Of a stretch of DNA of 32,619 nt, positions 15,441-22,440 are shown piece after piece; the stretch's first letter is position 1, and every line of letters begins with the position of its first letter. The translations under genes and the position numbers were made by a program. Below the pieces are notes generated by a model, which saw nothing but the letters and a program-made list of their open reading frames with translations, was not told the origin of the DNA and made no database searches. The stretch comes from Candidatus Woesearchaeota archaeon (lineage in GTDB: Archaea > Nanobdellota > Nanobdellia > Woesearchaeales > ARS49): NCBI GenBank assembly GCA_016203395.1, contig JACQMV010000049.1, forward strand, positions 1 through 32,619. The letters are read 5' to 3'.

Positions 15441-15637
15441 CAAGTATTAGCAGTTTCAATGTTACAGAGAATACAACAAGCAGAGATGGTGCTCATGAAT
15501 TTATTAAAATATACACACTGCTAAGCGAACAATTAAAACAATAAGCCAAGAGATCTTGTTCTGTGCATCACCATATAGAGACAAAGAATACTGTGCTGAA
15601 TGGCGACTTTTTTAAAACAACTGAATACTCCGGTGCA

Positions 15638-16258
15638 ATGACGTTCACTCTTGAAAAACTCATGAAGCGTGTAAAATCAGAACTCTCAAAACCAAATCTG
15701 CCTGATTGGGATGTTATTTTTGCTAACATGCGGATTTCAGGGCTGCTTTATCAGAATATTCGCTGGCACCAGCTAAAAGGCATTGCAGGCGAAGCATACA
15801 TGATTCAATGGCTTGAAGGATTTTCTTGGAATCATTTAAGAGTGACTCTTTTTCCAGAACCAGCAAGCATACCTGAAAATTATTACATCATCAAAAAGGG
15901 CTGGCGCACTATAATCAACTACCCTCATCAAAAACAAGTGGAGTTAGACGGAATTGTTGAGGTTGATTCTTATAGAATATTCTGCGAGATAAAAACAGGC
16001 GAATGCAGAGATTATCCTGACCTATTAAGAAAAATAGCTGAGAAAGAGCGTGTTGGAAAACAAGTGTTTTGTGCACCAACAAAGAACGTGCCATGGGTTT
16101 TATTGCTAAACAAAGATGAATACTCTCAAAGAAACGGAGCTTTGGAAGAATGGGAAAATGCTGTGCGCATAGTTGTTCCAATGTATGCTGGCAGAAGCCA
16201 GTTTGACAGTGATTTGCGCAATGAATGCAAAAAACGAAATGTAACATTTTTAATGTGA
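15638..16258 (+). CDS. predicted PD-(D/E)XK-like nuclease-fold protein
   Basis: The 206-residue product contains KQVELDGIVEVDSYRIFCE followed by IKTG (about residues 106-128 from this start). This gives the pattern E-L-D-x(10-14)-E-x-K of restriction-endonuclease-like enzymes. A preceding helix with GEAYMIQWL would be the usual first helix with its Glu. No partner methylase or helicase is nearby, so the substrate and role are unknown. I start at the ATG 15638 and not the GTG 75 bp upstream because TTTTTTAAAAC is centred 25 nt before it. The His-rich N-terminus of the longer reading is unlikely. Confidence 0.65.
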   Translation: MTFTLEKLMKRVKSELSKPNLPDWDVIFANMRISGLLYQNIRWHQLKGIAGEAYMIQWLEGFSWNHLRVTLFPEPASIPENYYIIKKGWRTIINYPHQKQVELDGIVEVDSYRIFCEIKTGECRDYPDLLRKIAEKERVGKQVFCAPTKNVPWVLLLNKDEYSQRNGALEEWENAVRIVVPMYAGRSQFDSDLRNECKKRNVTFLM

Positions 16259-16268
16259 AGAATAATCA

Positions 16269-16796
16269 ATGAATAAAATGGCAGTATACACACGAACAGG
16301 AGACAATGGGGAGACATCATTGTATGGAGGCATTAGAGTAAGCAAAACATCTCCAATAATTCATGCTATTGGCACAATTGACGAACTGAACAGCAGCATA
16401 GGAATTGCAAGGTCTTTCTGCACAGACAAAAAAATTGACACAATTCTTGAGAAAATACAAAACCAGCTTTTTAATGCGCAAGCACAACTGGCAAAAGGAA
16501 GCAATGTTCGCGTTGATATCCCAAAGATTGAACTAAAGCACATTGTTGAGATTGAACAAATTATTGACGGGTATGAGAAAAAACTACCAAAACAATCCTC
16601 ATTCATTCTACCTGCAGGAACAAAGCAAGCAACGTTACTGCATTTAGCAAGAACAATATGCAGAAGAGCAGAAAGAATCGCCTTCAGTGCAGCTGTTAAA
16701 GGGATTTTACCGCAATACTTAAATAGGGTTAGCACCTTGTTATTTATACTCGCAAGAGCATCTAATAAGAAGGATGTGGGGGTAAAATATGAATAA
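16269..16796 (+). CDS. pduO: cob(I)alamin adenosyltransferase, PduO type
   Basis: This enzyme transfers the adenosyl group of ATP to cob(I)alamin, making adenosylcobalamin. The 175-residue protein has all the PduO landmarks: YTRTGDNGETSLYGGIRVSK at residues 6-25 (nucleotide binding), IGTIDELNSSIGIAR near 35-49, and ARTICRRAERIAF near 125-137. No cobalamin synthesis genes are in the window, so cobalamin may be salvaged. The product is needed by the B12-dependent ribonucleotide reductase encoded 1.4 kb further on. The start could be the ATG at 16269 or at 16278. The next small gene overlaps its end by 8 bp. Confidence 0.93.
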   Translation: MNKMAVYTRTGDNGETSLYGGIRVSKTSPIIHAIGTIDELNSSIGIARSFCTDKKIDTILEKIQNQLFNAQAQLAKGSNVRVDIPKIELKHIVEIEQIIDGYEKKLPKQSSFILPAGTKQATLLHLARTICRRAERIAFSAAVKGILPQYLNRVSTLLFILARASNKKDVGVKYE

Positions 16797-16914
16797 ATGC
16801 GACATTTGTGGCATAGACGGAGCAACGTATAAGATGAAAAATCCTGAAGGAGACAATGTTTTCTTGTGCGAAACATGTCATGAAAGCTGCGGCGAAGAAT
16901 ACGAAGACGCGTAA
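16789..16914 (+). CDS. 41-residue zinc-ribbon peptide
   Basis: This small gene encodes a peptide with CDIC near the N-terminus and CETCHESC later, a four-cysteine zinc-ribbon or rubredoxin-like knuckle, and an acidic tail (EEYEDA). Its ATG overlaps the end of the pduO gene, and GTGGGGGT at 16776-16783 forms a ribosome-binding site 5 nt before it, so it is translated as part of that operon. Function is unknown; a metal-binding accessory is plausible. Confidence 0.7.
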   Translation: MNKCDICGIDGATYKMKNPEGDNVFLCETCHESCGEEYEDA

Positions 16915-16916
16915 CC

Positions 16917-16926
16917 CTTTTAAAGC
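16917..16926 (+). promoter_or_regulatory. TATA box of Nudix-like gene
   Basis: CTTTTAAAGC is centred 26 nt before the ATG at 16947. Confidence 0.45.
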
Positions 16927-16946
16927 ACTCGCTACTACTAATACAC

Positions 16947-18032
16947 ATGGGGGAAATATATAATATCAAAATAACACTGGCAGAAGCATGGATGTATTCT
17001 CCGAAAAACACGTGTGTGCGCTTGCACTATCCGAAATCTCCAGAAGTTTTAACACAACGACTTCCGCCAAATCTTGAATTTGGAATACGCACCCTGGAAG
17101 GGCTTATGGAAGGAAGGGTTATGCGTATCGGCACTCGTGCTCAGCCAATCAGACCTGTATCATCTGGCGTTTTTCCATTGTTTAAAGAGGAAACTAAAGG
17201 AACAATATTCTGCCACAGAAGAGGAATTAGCGCTCCAACTCACAAGATGTATCACAGTGCCTGCCTCGGGTTTACAAACTCAGAAGATGGCGTGTATTCT
17301 TCAGAAGGAATAATGCGAACTGCATTAAGGGAATGGAGTGAAGAACAGTTGTTAGTAACAAAAGAATCAGCAGGAAAAAAACCATGGCTGTTAGTCACCA
17401 CAAACACCAAGCAGTATGTTGAACAAACAGTCGCTCGTCTGGAAATGGATATTGCAGGATACAGGGAAGAACATGCAGACTTTCTACAGGGAGTAGATTA
17501 TTTAAAAGTAAATACAAATGGAAAAACATGCTTGTTTTGTACTTCTGGCTTTATTGAAATGCTTTGGGAAAGCTTGACAGGAATAAACTTATTGCAAATA
17601 CTTCATTTTCCAAACGTTAGCAGCGAAGAAATAGTCCCTCTTGATACAGAATTCCGGCTCAAGAACAACACGCCAGAGCACTTGAATCTTGAGGTTTATC
17701 AAATTCCTTTTTCAGAAGTGTCAGGAAAAAGATTTGGAACACCATTAAAAAATTTTGAAGTCAGACAGGTAAGATTTGAAAAAGGCGTGCCTGTTTTCTA
17801 CACACCTGAATATTCGCAACCTTATTACTCAGTTGAAGGTCTTTTTGTTAAACACCCGCACGTTTGGGCACCTGAAGACGCAATTTGCAGAATTCTTTGT
17901 GCATTAAACGTCCCTATTGGTATAAAAGAAAAAACCACAACTAACTGGCTGGAAATAGAACACTGGAAGGAAAAAACCATCCTTGAACAAGGACATGCAG
18001 GACTACTGGCTGAAGATGTGCTAATTAAATAA
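16947..18032 (+). CDS. Nudix-like protein, 361 residues
   Basis: Residues about 112-135 read GVYSSEGIMRTALREWSEEQ, then LLV. This closely follows the Nudix box G-x5-E-x7-R-E-U-x-E-E-x-G-U, with a one-residue shorter G-to-E spacing and Leu in place of the final Gly. The REWSEE core that binds metal is complete. The protein is longer than a single Nudix domain, and its C-terminal half is not recognised. Nudix enzymes cut nucleoside diphosphate-linked compounds; the substrate here is unknown. A TATA box lies 26 nt upstream. It converges with nrdJ. Confidence 0.6.
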   Translation: MGEIYNIKITLAEAWMYSPKNTCVRLHYPKSPEVLTQRLPPNLEFGIRTLEGLMEGRVMRIGTRAQPIRPVSSGVFPLFKEETKGTIFCHRRGISAPTHKMYHSACLGFTNSEDGVYSSEGIMRTALREWSEEQLLVTKESAGKKPWLLVTTNTKQYVEQTVARLEMDIAGYREEHADFLQGVDYLKVNTNGKTCLFCTSGFIEMLWESLTGINLLQILHFPNVSSEEIVPLDTEFRLKNNTPEHLNLEVYQIPFSEVSGKRFGTPLKNFEVRQVRFEKGVPVFYTPEYSQPYYSVEGLFVKHPHVWAPEDAICRILCALNVPIGIKEKTTTNWLEIEHWKEKTILEQGHAGLLAEDVLIK

Positions 18033-18094
18033 AACAAACTCTCCACTCGCAGCTATACCTGCTGCAAGCTGCAGGATATTAAACCCTATTTTGC

Positions 18095-18142
18095 AATAAC
18101 CACTTCTTCTTTGACACGTATTAGCAGGTGCGGGAAAATAAC
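18095..18142 (+). repeat. solitary tail unit of the dispersed repeat
   Basis: AATAACCACTTCTTCTTTGA followed by CACGTATTAGCAGGTGCGGGAAAATAAC matches the tail unit of the repeats at 9449 and 28300. No core copy is attached. Confidence 0.6.
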
Positions 18143-18145
18143 AAA

Positions 18146-18167
18146 GTTGTAGCTTTTTAACTACAAC
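18146..18167 (-). terminator. hairpin at the nrdJ stop codon
   Basis: On the minus strand GTTGTAG-TTAAAAAG-CTACAAC folds with a 7-bp stem and the stop codon falls at the stem-loop junction. It is followed by TTTGTTATTTT. This fits a transcription terminator of nrdR-nrdJ. Confidence 0.45.
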
Positions 18168-21096
18168 CGATGGAGTTGCCGCAGTTGAGACATTTGTAGC
18201 ATGTTGCGTTCCTTACTGTAATATGACCGCATATATTACAGGCAGGCGCATCCCCCATCATGTTTGCGAATTGCTGATTCACTGTTTTTGCTGAGTCTGC
18301 CTGCTTCAGTGTTTGCTGCTGGGGCATCTGCAGAAAATCTGTTCTTCCGAGGTATTCTGCTCCAATAATACGGAATATAAAGTCAACAACAGACGTGCAC
18401 GTCTTTATTTGAGGATGGTCTGTGAAGCCCATTGGCTCAAATCTTTGGAAGGTAAATTTGTTTACATATTTTTCCAAAGGCACACCGTGCTGCAATCCTA
18501 TACTTACTGCTATTGCTAAACAATTCATTATTGAACGCATTGTAGCTCCTTCTTTGTACAGGTCAAGGAATACTTCACCCAGCCGGCCATCAGGATATTC
18601 TCCTGTTCGTACGAATATTTTTTGTCCTGCTACCTTATATCCATAGGTGTAGCCCTTTCGTTTTTTAGGAAGATCTTCCTCTCGCCCTCTGTTGTGTAGT
18701 GGTTCTTCTTGTTTTGTTCCTGAACTTAATGGCTGTGATGCTTTGCATCCATCCCTGTATATAGAGATTGCTTTCAGTCCTAACTTCCATGCGTCCATAT
18801 AGCCAGAGTATATTTCCTCTACTGTTGTTTCGGCTGGCATGTTTACTGTTTTGCTTATTGCTCCTGAAATGAATGGTTGAACTGCTGCCATCATCCTTAT
18901 ATGACCTAATGGCGCTATGAATCTTTTGCCTATTCCACACTTGTTTGCGCAATCAAATACAGAATAATGCTCTTCTTTAACGTGTGGAGCTCCTTCTATT
19001 GTTTGCGCCCCTCCTACGTACACACTTGCTTGTTTGATTTGTTCCTCGCTCAGCCCTTTTTCTTTCAGTGCTTTAGGATTGATGTGAGGCGTCCATTCAT
19101 CTATACTCTTGTTTTTTGATACGTATTCCTGTGTTTCTTTTATTTGTTCTTCAGTAAGCCCCAGTGTTTTTAATTGTTCAGGGCTTACAAATGGCGCATT
19201 GTCCAGTGTTCCTTTTCCAAGCAGGTAAGTTAGTATTTCTGCTGTCTGTTCTTCAGTATAGCCGAGATTTTTTATTGCCAACGACGTGCTCTTGTTTACT
19301 ATTTTGAAGTAGCCGCCTCCTGCAAGCTTTTTCCATTTAACAAGGGAAAATTCTGGCTCAACGCCTGTTGTGTCACAATCCATTAACAGCCCTATTGTTC
19401 CTGTTGGTGCTATGACTGTTGCCTGCGCATTTCTGAAGCCATGCTTCTCTCCAAGCGCAATTGCTTCATCCCACGACTCTCTTGCTGCTTTTAGTAACTC
19501 TTCAGGGCATATTTTTATGTCTATTGCATATGCAGCATCTCTGTGCTTGTTCATAACTTTAAGGAACGGCTGTGCATTCTTTTCATAGCCATTAAATGCG
19601 CCCACTATCTCAGCCATTTCTGCGCTTGTTTTGTAACCGTGCCCTGTCATGATTGCAGTGATTGCTGCTGCAATGCTACGTCCTTTCTCACTGTCATAAG
19701 GTATTCCGTTTATCATCAAATACGTGCCTAAGTTGGCATACCCCAGTCCTAAAGGCCTGTATTCATGAGTGTTTTGTGCTATTTGCTTTGTCGGATAGCT
19801 GCTTAAATCAACAAGAATCTCCTGCGCTACGAATACAATTCTTGCAGTGTGCTTGAATGCCGAAATGTCTAACTGATTGTTTTCTTTTGTGTGCTTCATT
19901 ATATTTATGCTTGCAAGATTGCACGCGCTGTCATCTAAGAACATGTATTCTGAGCAAGGATTACTTGCGTTTATTCTCCCAGTATTTGGGCATGGGTGCC
20001 AATCGTTTATTGTTGTATCAAACTGCAGTCCAGGATCTGCGCACTCCCAGGCAGCTTGACATATTTTGTTGAAAAGTTCTTTTGCACGATATTCTTTTGC
20101 TACTTTTCCTGTTGTGCGTTCTATTGTTCTGAATGAGCTATCTGAAACAACTGCCTGCATGAATGCCTCTGTCAATCTTACGCTGTTGTTGCTGTTCTGA
20201 CCAGACACTGTTTTGTACGCTTCTCCATTGAAGTCTGAAGGATAGCCAGCTTTAATGAGTATTTTTGCTTTCTTCTCTTCTCTTGCTTTCCACTCAATAA
20301 AGTCTTCTATTTCCGGATGCTCTACATCCAGTATAACCATTTTTGCAGCTCTTCTTGTTGTGCCCCCGCTTTTTATGCTTCCTGCTCCTTTGTCAAATAC
20401 TTCCAAGAAACTCATAAGTCCTGAACTTTGGCCGCCTCCTGATAGTTTTTCTCCTTTTGCCCTTAGTTTTGAAAAATTTGTTCCTGTTCCTGAACCATAC
20501 TTGAATAATCTCGCTTCACTTTTTACGAGCTCAAATATTGTTGAAAGATCATCTGTTACGCTTTGTATGAAGCAAGCACTACACTGAGGTCTTGAATACC
20601 CATCAATTACTTGAGTGATTTTTTCTTTCTGGAAATCCCATGCATAACTCTCGCTTGTTCCTTTTATTCCATACTCTGAGTATAGCCCGCAATTAAACCA
20701 TACAGGACTATTAAACGCTGCTTTCTGCGTTATTAGTATGTGCAATAATTCACTTTCAAATGCCTTTGCGTCATTTTCTGTTGCAAAGTAGCCCTGCTCT
20801 TTTCCAAAATTGCTTATAGTGTGTGCTATTCTCCACACTAATTGTTTTGCTGATGTTTCAGAACCACCGTTTACGCCTGCTTTTCTAAAGTATTTACTTG
20901 CGATTATATCTGTAGCAAGCTGCGACCATGTCTTAGGAACTTCTACATCTTTCATTTCAAAAACAATCCTGCCATCTGGCTCTGTAATTGCTGAAGTTCT
21001 TTTTGTATACTCAATAACCTCAAGAGGGTTCCTCTCGTCTGTAAATTCTTTTTTTATTACTAGCCCTTTATGCTTTAGCTGCGACTTTTGTTCCAT
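18157..21096 (-). CDS. nrdJ: adenosylcobalamin-dependent ribonucleotide reductase (class II)
   Basis: NrdJ reduces ribonucleotides to deoxyribonucleotides with adenosylcobalamin as radical source. The 979-residue protein has the substrate-site segments QCSACFIQ (C172/C175), LFKYGSGTGTNFSKLRAKG at 198-216, and the active-site NPCSE with N379, C381 and E383. The redox cysteine partner C392 lies in ACNLASINI, and PTGTIGLLMDCD follows near 560. The C-terminus ends in a CNICGH...CYKCLNCG zinc-binding tail. This is the long class II form typical of many bacteria and archaea, and no intein is present. GCGAGGTA precedes the ATG by 5-6 nt. The start overlaps the end of nrdR by 29 bp. PduO encoded nearby supplies the cofactor. 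Confidence 0.95.
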   Translation of the reverse strand: MEQKSQLKHKGLVIKKEFTDERNPLEVIEYTKRTSAITEPDGRIVFEMKDVEVPKTWSQLATDIIASKYFRKAGVNGGSETSAKQLVWRIAHTISNFGKEQGYFATENDAKAFESELLHILITQKAAFNSPVWFNCGLYSEYGIKGTSESYAWDFQKEKITQVIDGYSRPQCSACFIQSVTDDLSTIFELVKSEARLFKYGSGTGTNFSKLRAKGEKLSGGGQSSGLMSFLEVFDKGAGSIKSGGTTRRAAKMVILDVEHPEIEDFIEWKAREEKKAKILIKAGYPSDFNGEAYKTVSGQNSNNSVRLTEAFMQAVVSDSSFRTIERTTGKVAKEYRAKELFNKICQAAWECADPGLQFDTTINDWHPCPNTGRINASNPCSEYMFLDDSACNLASINIMKHTKENNQLDISAFKHTARIVFVAQEILVDLSSYPTKQIAQNTHEYRPLGLGYANLGTYLMINGIPYDSEKGRSIAAAITAIMTGHGYKTSAEMAEIVGAFNGYEKNAQPFLKVMNKHRDAAYAIDIKICPEELLKAARESWDEAIALGEKHGFRNAQATVIAPTGTIGLLMDCDTTGVEPEFSLVKWKKLAGGGYFKIVNKSTSLAIKNLGYTEEQTAEILTYLLGKGTLDNAPFVSPEQLKTLGLTEEQIKETQEYVSKNKSIDEWTPHINPKALKEKGLSEEQIKQASVYVGGAQTIEGAPHVKEEHYSVFDCANKCGIGKRFIAPLGHIRMMAAVQPFISGAISKTVNMPAETTVEEIYSGYMDAWKLGLKAISIYRDGCKASQPLSSGTKQEEPLHNRGREEDLPKKRKGYTYGYKVAGQKIFVRTGEYPDGRLGEVFLDLYKEGATMRSIMNCLAIAVSIGLQHGVPLEKYVNKFTFQRFEPMGFTDHPQIKTCTSVVDFIFRIIGAEYLGRTDFLQMPQQQTLKQADSAKTVNQQFANMMGDAPACNICGHITVRNATCYKCLNCGNSIGCS

Positions 21097-21550
21097 TTTT
21101 TATACCTCGCTTGAGTTCTGTTATTGTTTTTAAAAACTGTGTTGGATCTTTGAACTTCTGATATACTGATGCAAATCTGACATAGGCAACTTCGTCCATG
21201 CTTTTCAGCCCATCCATTACAAATTCTCCTACAATCCTGCTCTTGATTTCAGTTTTGTTGAGCGCCAAAAGCTTACTTTCTACTTTATCAACTGCTCTTT
21301 CAATACGTTCATTGCTAATCCCTCTTTTTTCAAGAGCAAGCTGCAATCCTTTCAGTATTTTGTCCCGATTATACGCCTCATATGTTCCATCCCGCTTTAT
21401 TATTGTAATTTCTGTCTTCACAATTTTTTCGTAGGTCGTCCATCTTTTTTGGCATGTGAGACATTCCCTTCTTCTTCGTATTTCATTATCAGGAGTTCTT
21501 CTGCTTTCCAGAACCTTTGTTTTGTCTTTGAGACAGTACGGGCATTTCAT
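21068..21550 (-). CDS. nrdR: NrdR transcriptional repressor
   Basis: NrdR senses ATP/dATP and represses ribonucleotide reductase genes. The 160-residue product has the N-terminal zinc ribbon (MKCPYC, then ECLTCQKRWTTYE; C3, C6, C31, C34), the signature RRTPDNEIRRRREC, and an ATP-cone domain (about 47-137: ITIIKRDGTYEAYNRDKILKG). It overlaps nrdJ, so the repressor controls its own operon. The family is mostly bacterial and patchy in archaea, so its presence here may reflect transfer together with nrdJ. Confidence 0.93.
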   Translation of the reverse strand: MKCPYCLKDKTKVLESRRTPDNEIRRRRECLTCQKRWTTYEKIVKTEITIIKRDGTYEAYNRDKILKGLQLALEKRGISNERIERAVDKVESKLLALNKTEIKSRIVGEFVMDGLKSMDEVAYVRFASVYQKFKDPTQFLKTITELKRGIKNGTKVAAKA

Positions 21551-21568
21551 GGCACTTTATCGTCGGAA

Positions 21569-21616
21569 ACACCATATGTGGCGGTATTATTTTTCCCGAC
21601 GACACTATGCCACTAG
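21569..21616 (-). promoter_or_regulatory. candidate paired NrdR boxes
   Basis: ACACCATATGTGGCG (21569-21583) resembles the NrdR box acaCwAtATaTwGtg. A weaker ACACTATGCCACT starts at 21602, 33 bp away, about three helical turns as for paired NrdR sites. A TATA-like GTTTATAAGG (complement of 21626-21636) would put the transcription start near the second box. A partial inverted repeat CGTCGGAAA/TTTCCCGACG also spans this region. Confidence 0.45.
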
Positions 21617-21728
21617 CCGAACTTCCTTATAAACTTTCCGATTTTTGAGCCCAGTAGAAAAGTTAAATAATCCAAGCAGCTGCGAATAATCATTTACAAA
21701 TGTTTTATTGTTGTCCTACCGCCCTCTC

Positions 21729-21812
21729 AAAAAAAATAAGAGTGCAAGATGATGATGCTTTCCACAGCCCTTCATAAAAAGGATAAGAGTGTAAGATGAT
21801 ACTACGTTTCTG
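21729..21812 (-). repeat. tail units of copy C, period 47 bp
   Basis: ATAAGAGTGCAAGATGATGATG (about 21736) and ATAAGAGTGTAAGATGATACT (21783) are tandem, 47 bp apart. The first unit also repeats the terminal motif, CCACAGCCCTTCAT. Confidence 0.65.
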
Positions 21813-22019
21813 CAGCACTTGTGGCTTGGCTCATGATTTGAACGTATCTTTTCTTGTCGTCACACCAAGCCCTTACCATGTGCTTGCGTTGTGTTTGCAA
21901 CAGGGTGCAACAAATTGTATTGCTCTTGTCAATAAAACTGCTAATTGCGTTAAAGTTCACAGTCAAAGCACAAGCGCTGCTGATAAATAATAATCTAATT
22001 TAAGATAAGAACTAGCAAG
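21813..22019 (-). repeat. dispersed repeat, copy C
   Basis: In minus orientation this copy has the same ends and interior as copies A, B and E: CTTGCTAGTTCTTATCTTAAAT, then the interior AGTCACACCAAGCCC (plus-strand CACACCAAGCCCTTACCATG and GTTTGCAACAGGGTGCAAC), ending CAGCACTTGTGGCTTGG at 21813. About 60 bp around the CACACCAAGCCC segment is identical to copy D. Confidence 0.88.
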
Positions 22020-22049
22020 ATTAATAAATAATGCCTGACTAAATGAAAC

Positions 22050-22415
22050 ATGCCGAATATATTGATAGCAGATGATGACGTATCAAACAGAAGCTTATTA
22101 AGAACAATTGCTGAAAGAGTTGGCAAAGCAATCGAAGTAAGTAACGGAGAAGAAGCAATCGCAGTGATGAAAAAACAAAAGATTTCATTAGTGCTTGCAG
22201 ACAATATAATGCAGCCAACAGGTGGAGAAGAAGTGGCAGAGGTAGCAATGAAAGCCAGAATGCCCTACCTAATAATAACTGCAACACCAGATTCAGTATC
22301 AGAAAGACATAAAAAACATACAGTAGCAAAACCATGCAGTGCAACAGAACTTGAAAAGAAAATATACGAAAGAAGCCACCCCTGCGCTTTTGCAATGTAT
22401 TACACACAAGCTTAA
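22050..22415 (+). CDS. stand-alone response-regulator receiver domain
   Basis: The 121-residue protein is a single CheY-like receiver domain. It has the acidic pocket IADDD (residues 6-10), the phosphoacceptor Asp in SLVLADNIMQP (about D51), the Thr in IITATPDS (about 75-82), and the conserved Lys in VAKPCSA (about 92-98). There is no output domain, and no histidine kinase is in the window. The C-terminal 12 residues (HPCAFAMYYTQA) are unusual. TAATAAATA about 24 nt upstream suggests a leaderless transcript. The polymerase gene follows 25 bp later with its own TATA box. Confidence 0.85.
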   Translation: MPNILIADDDVSNRSLLRTIAERVGKAIEVSNGEEAIAVMKKQKISLVLADNIMQPTGGEEVAEVAMKARMPYLIITATPDSVSERHKKHTVAKPCSATELEKKIYERSHPCAFAMYYTQA

Positions 22416-22440
22416 AAACAGGAATAACCTATTCCAATAA

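Larger units (their letters stand above)
15051..15637. other. gene-free stretch with repeat copy B and two hairpins
   Basis: No gene is supported in this 587-bp stretch. It contains dispersed repeat copy B, then two large inverted repeats (15328-15388 and 15396-15440) that seem to be inserted inside the tail unit of that copy, and finally the TTTTTTAAAAC promoter of the next gene at about 15608-15618. Confidence 0.6.
21617..22021. other. gene-free stretch with repeat copy C
   Basis: No gene is supported between nrdR and the receiver-domain gene. A 64-codon plus-strand frame at 21796-21990 is the repeat read as protein. The stretch holds copy C and its tail units. Confidence 0.6.
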
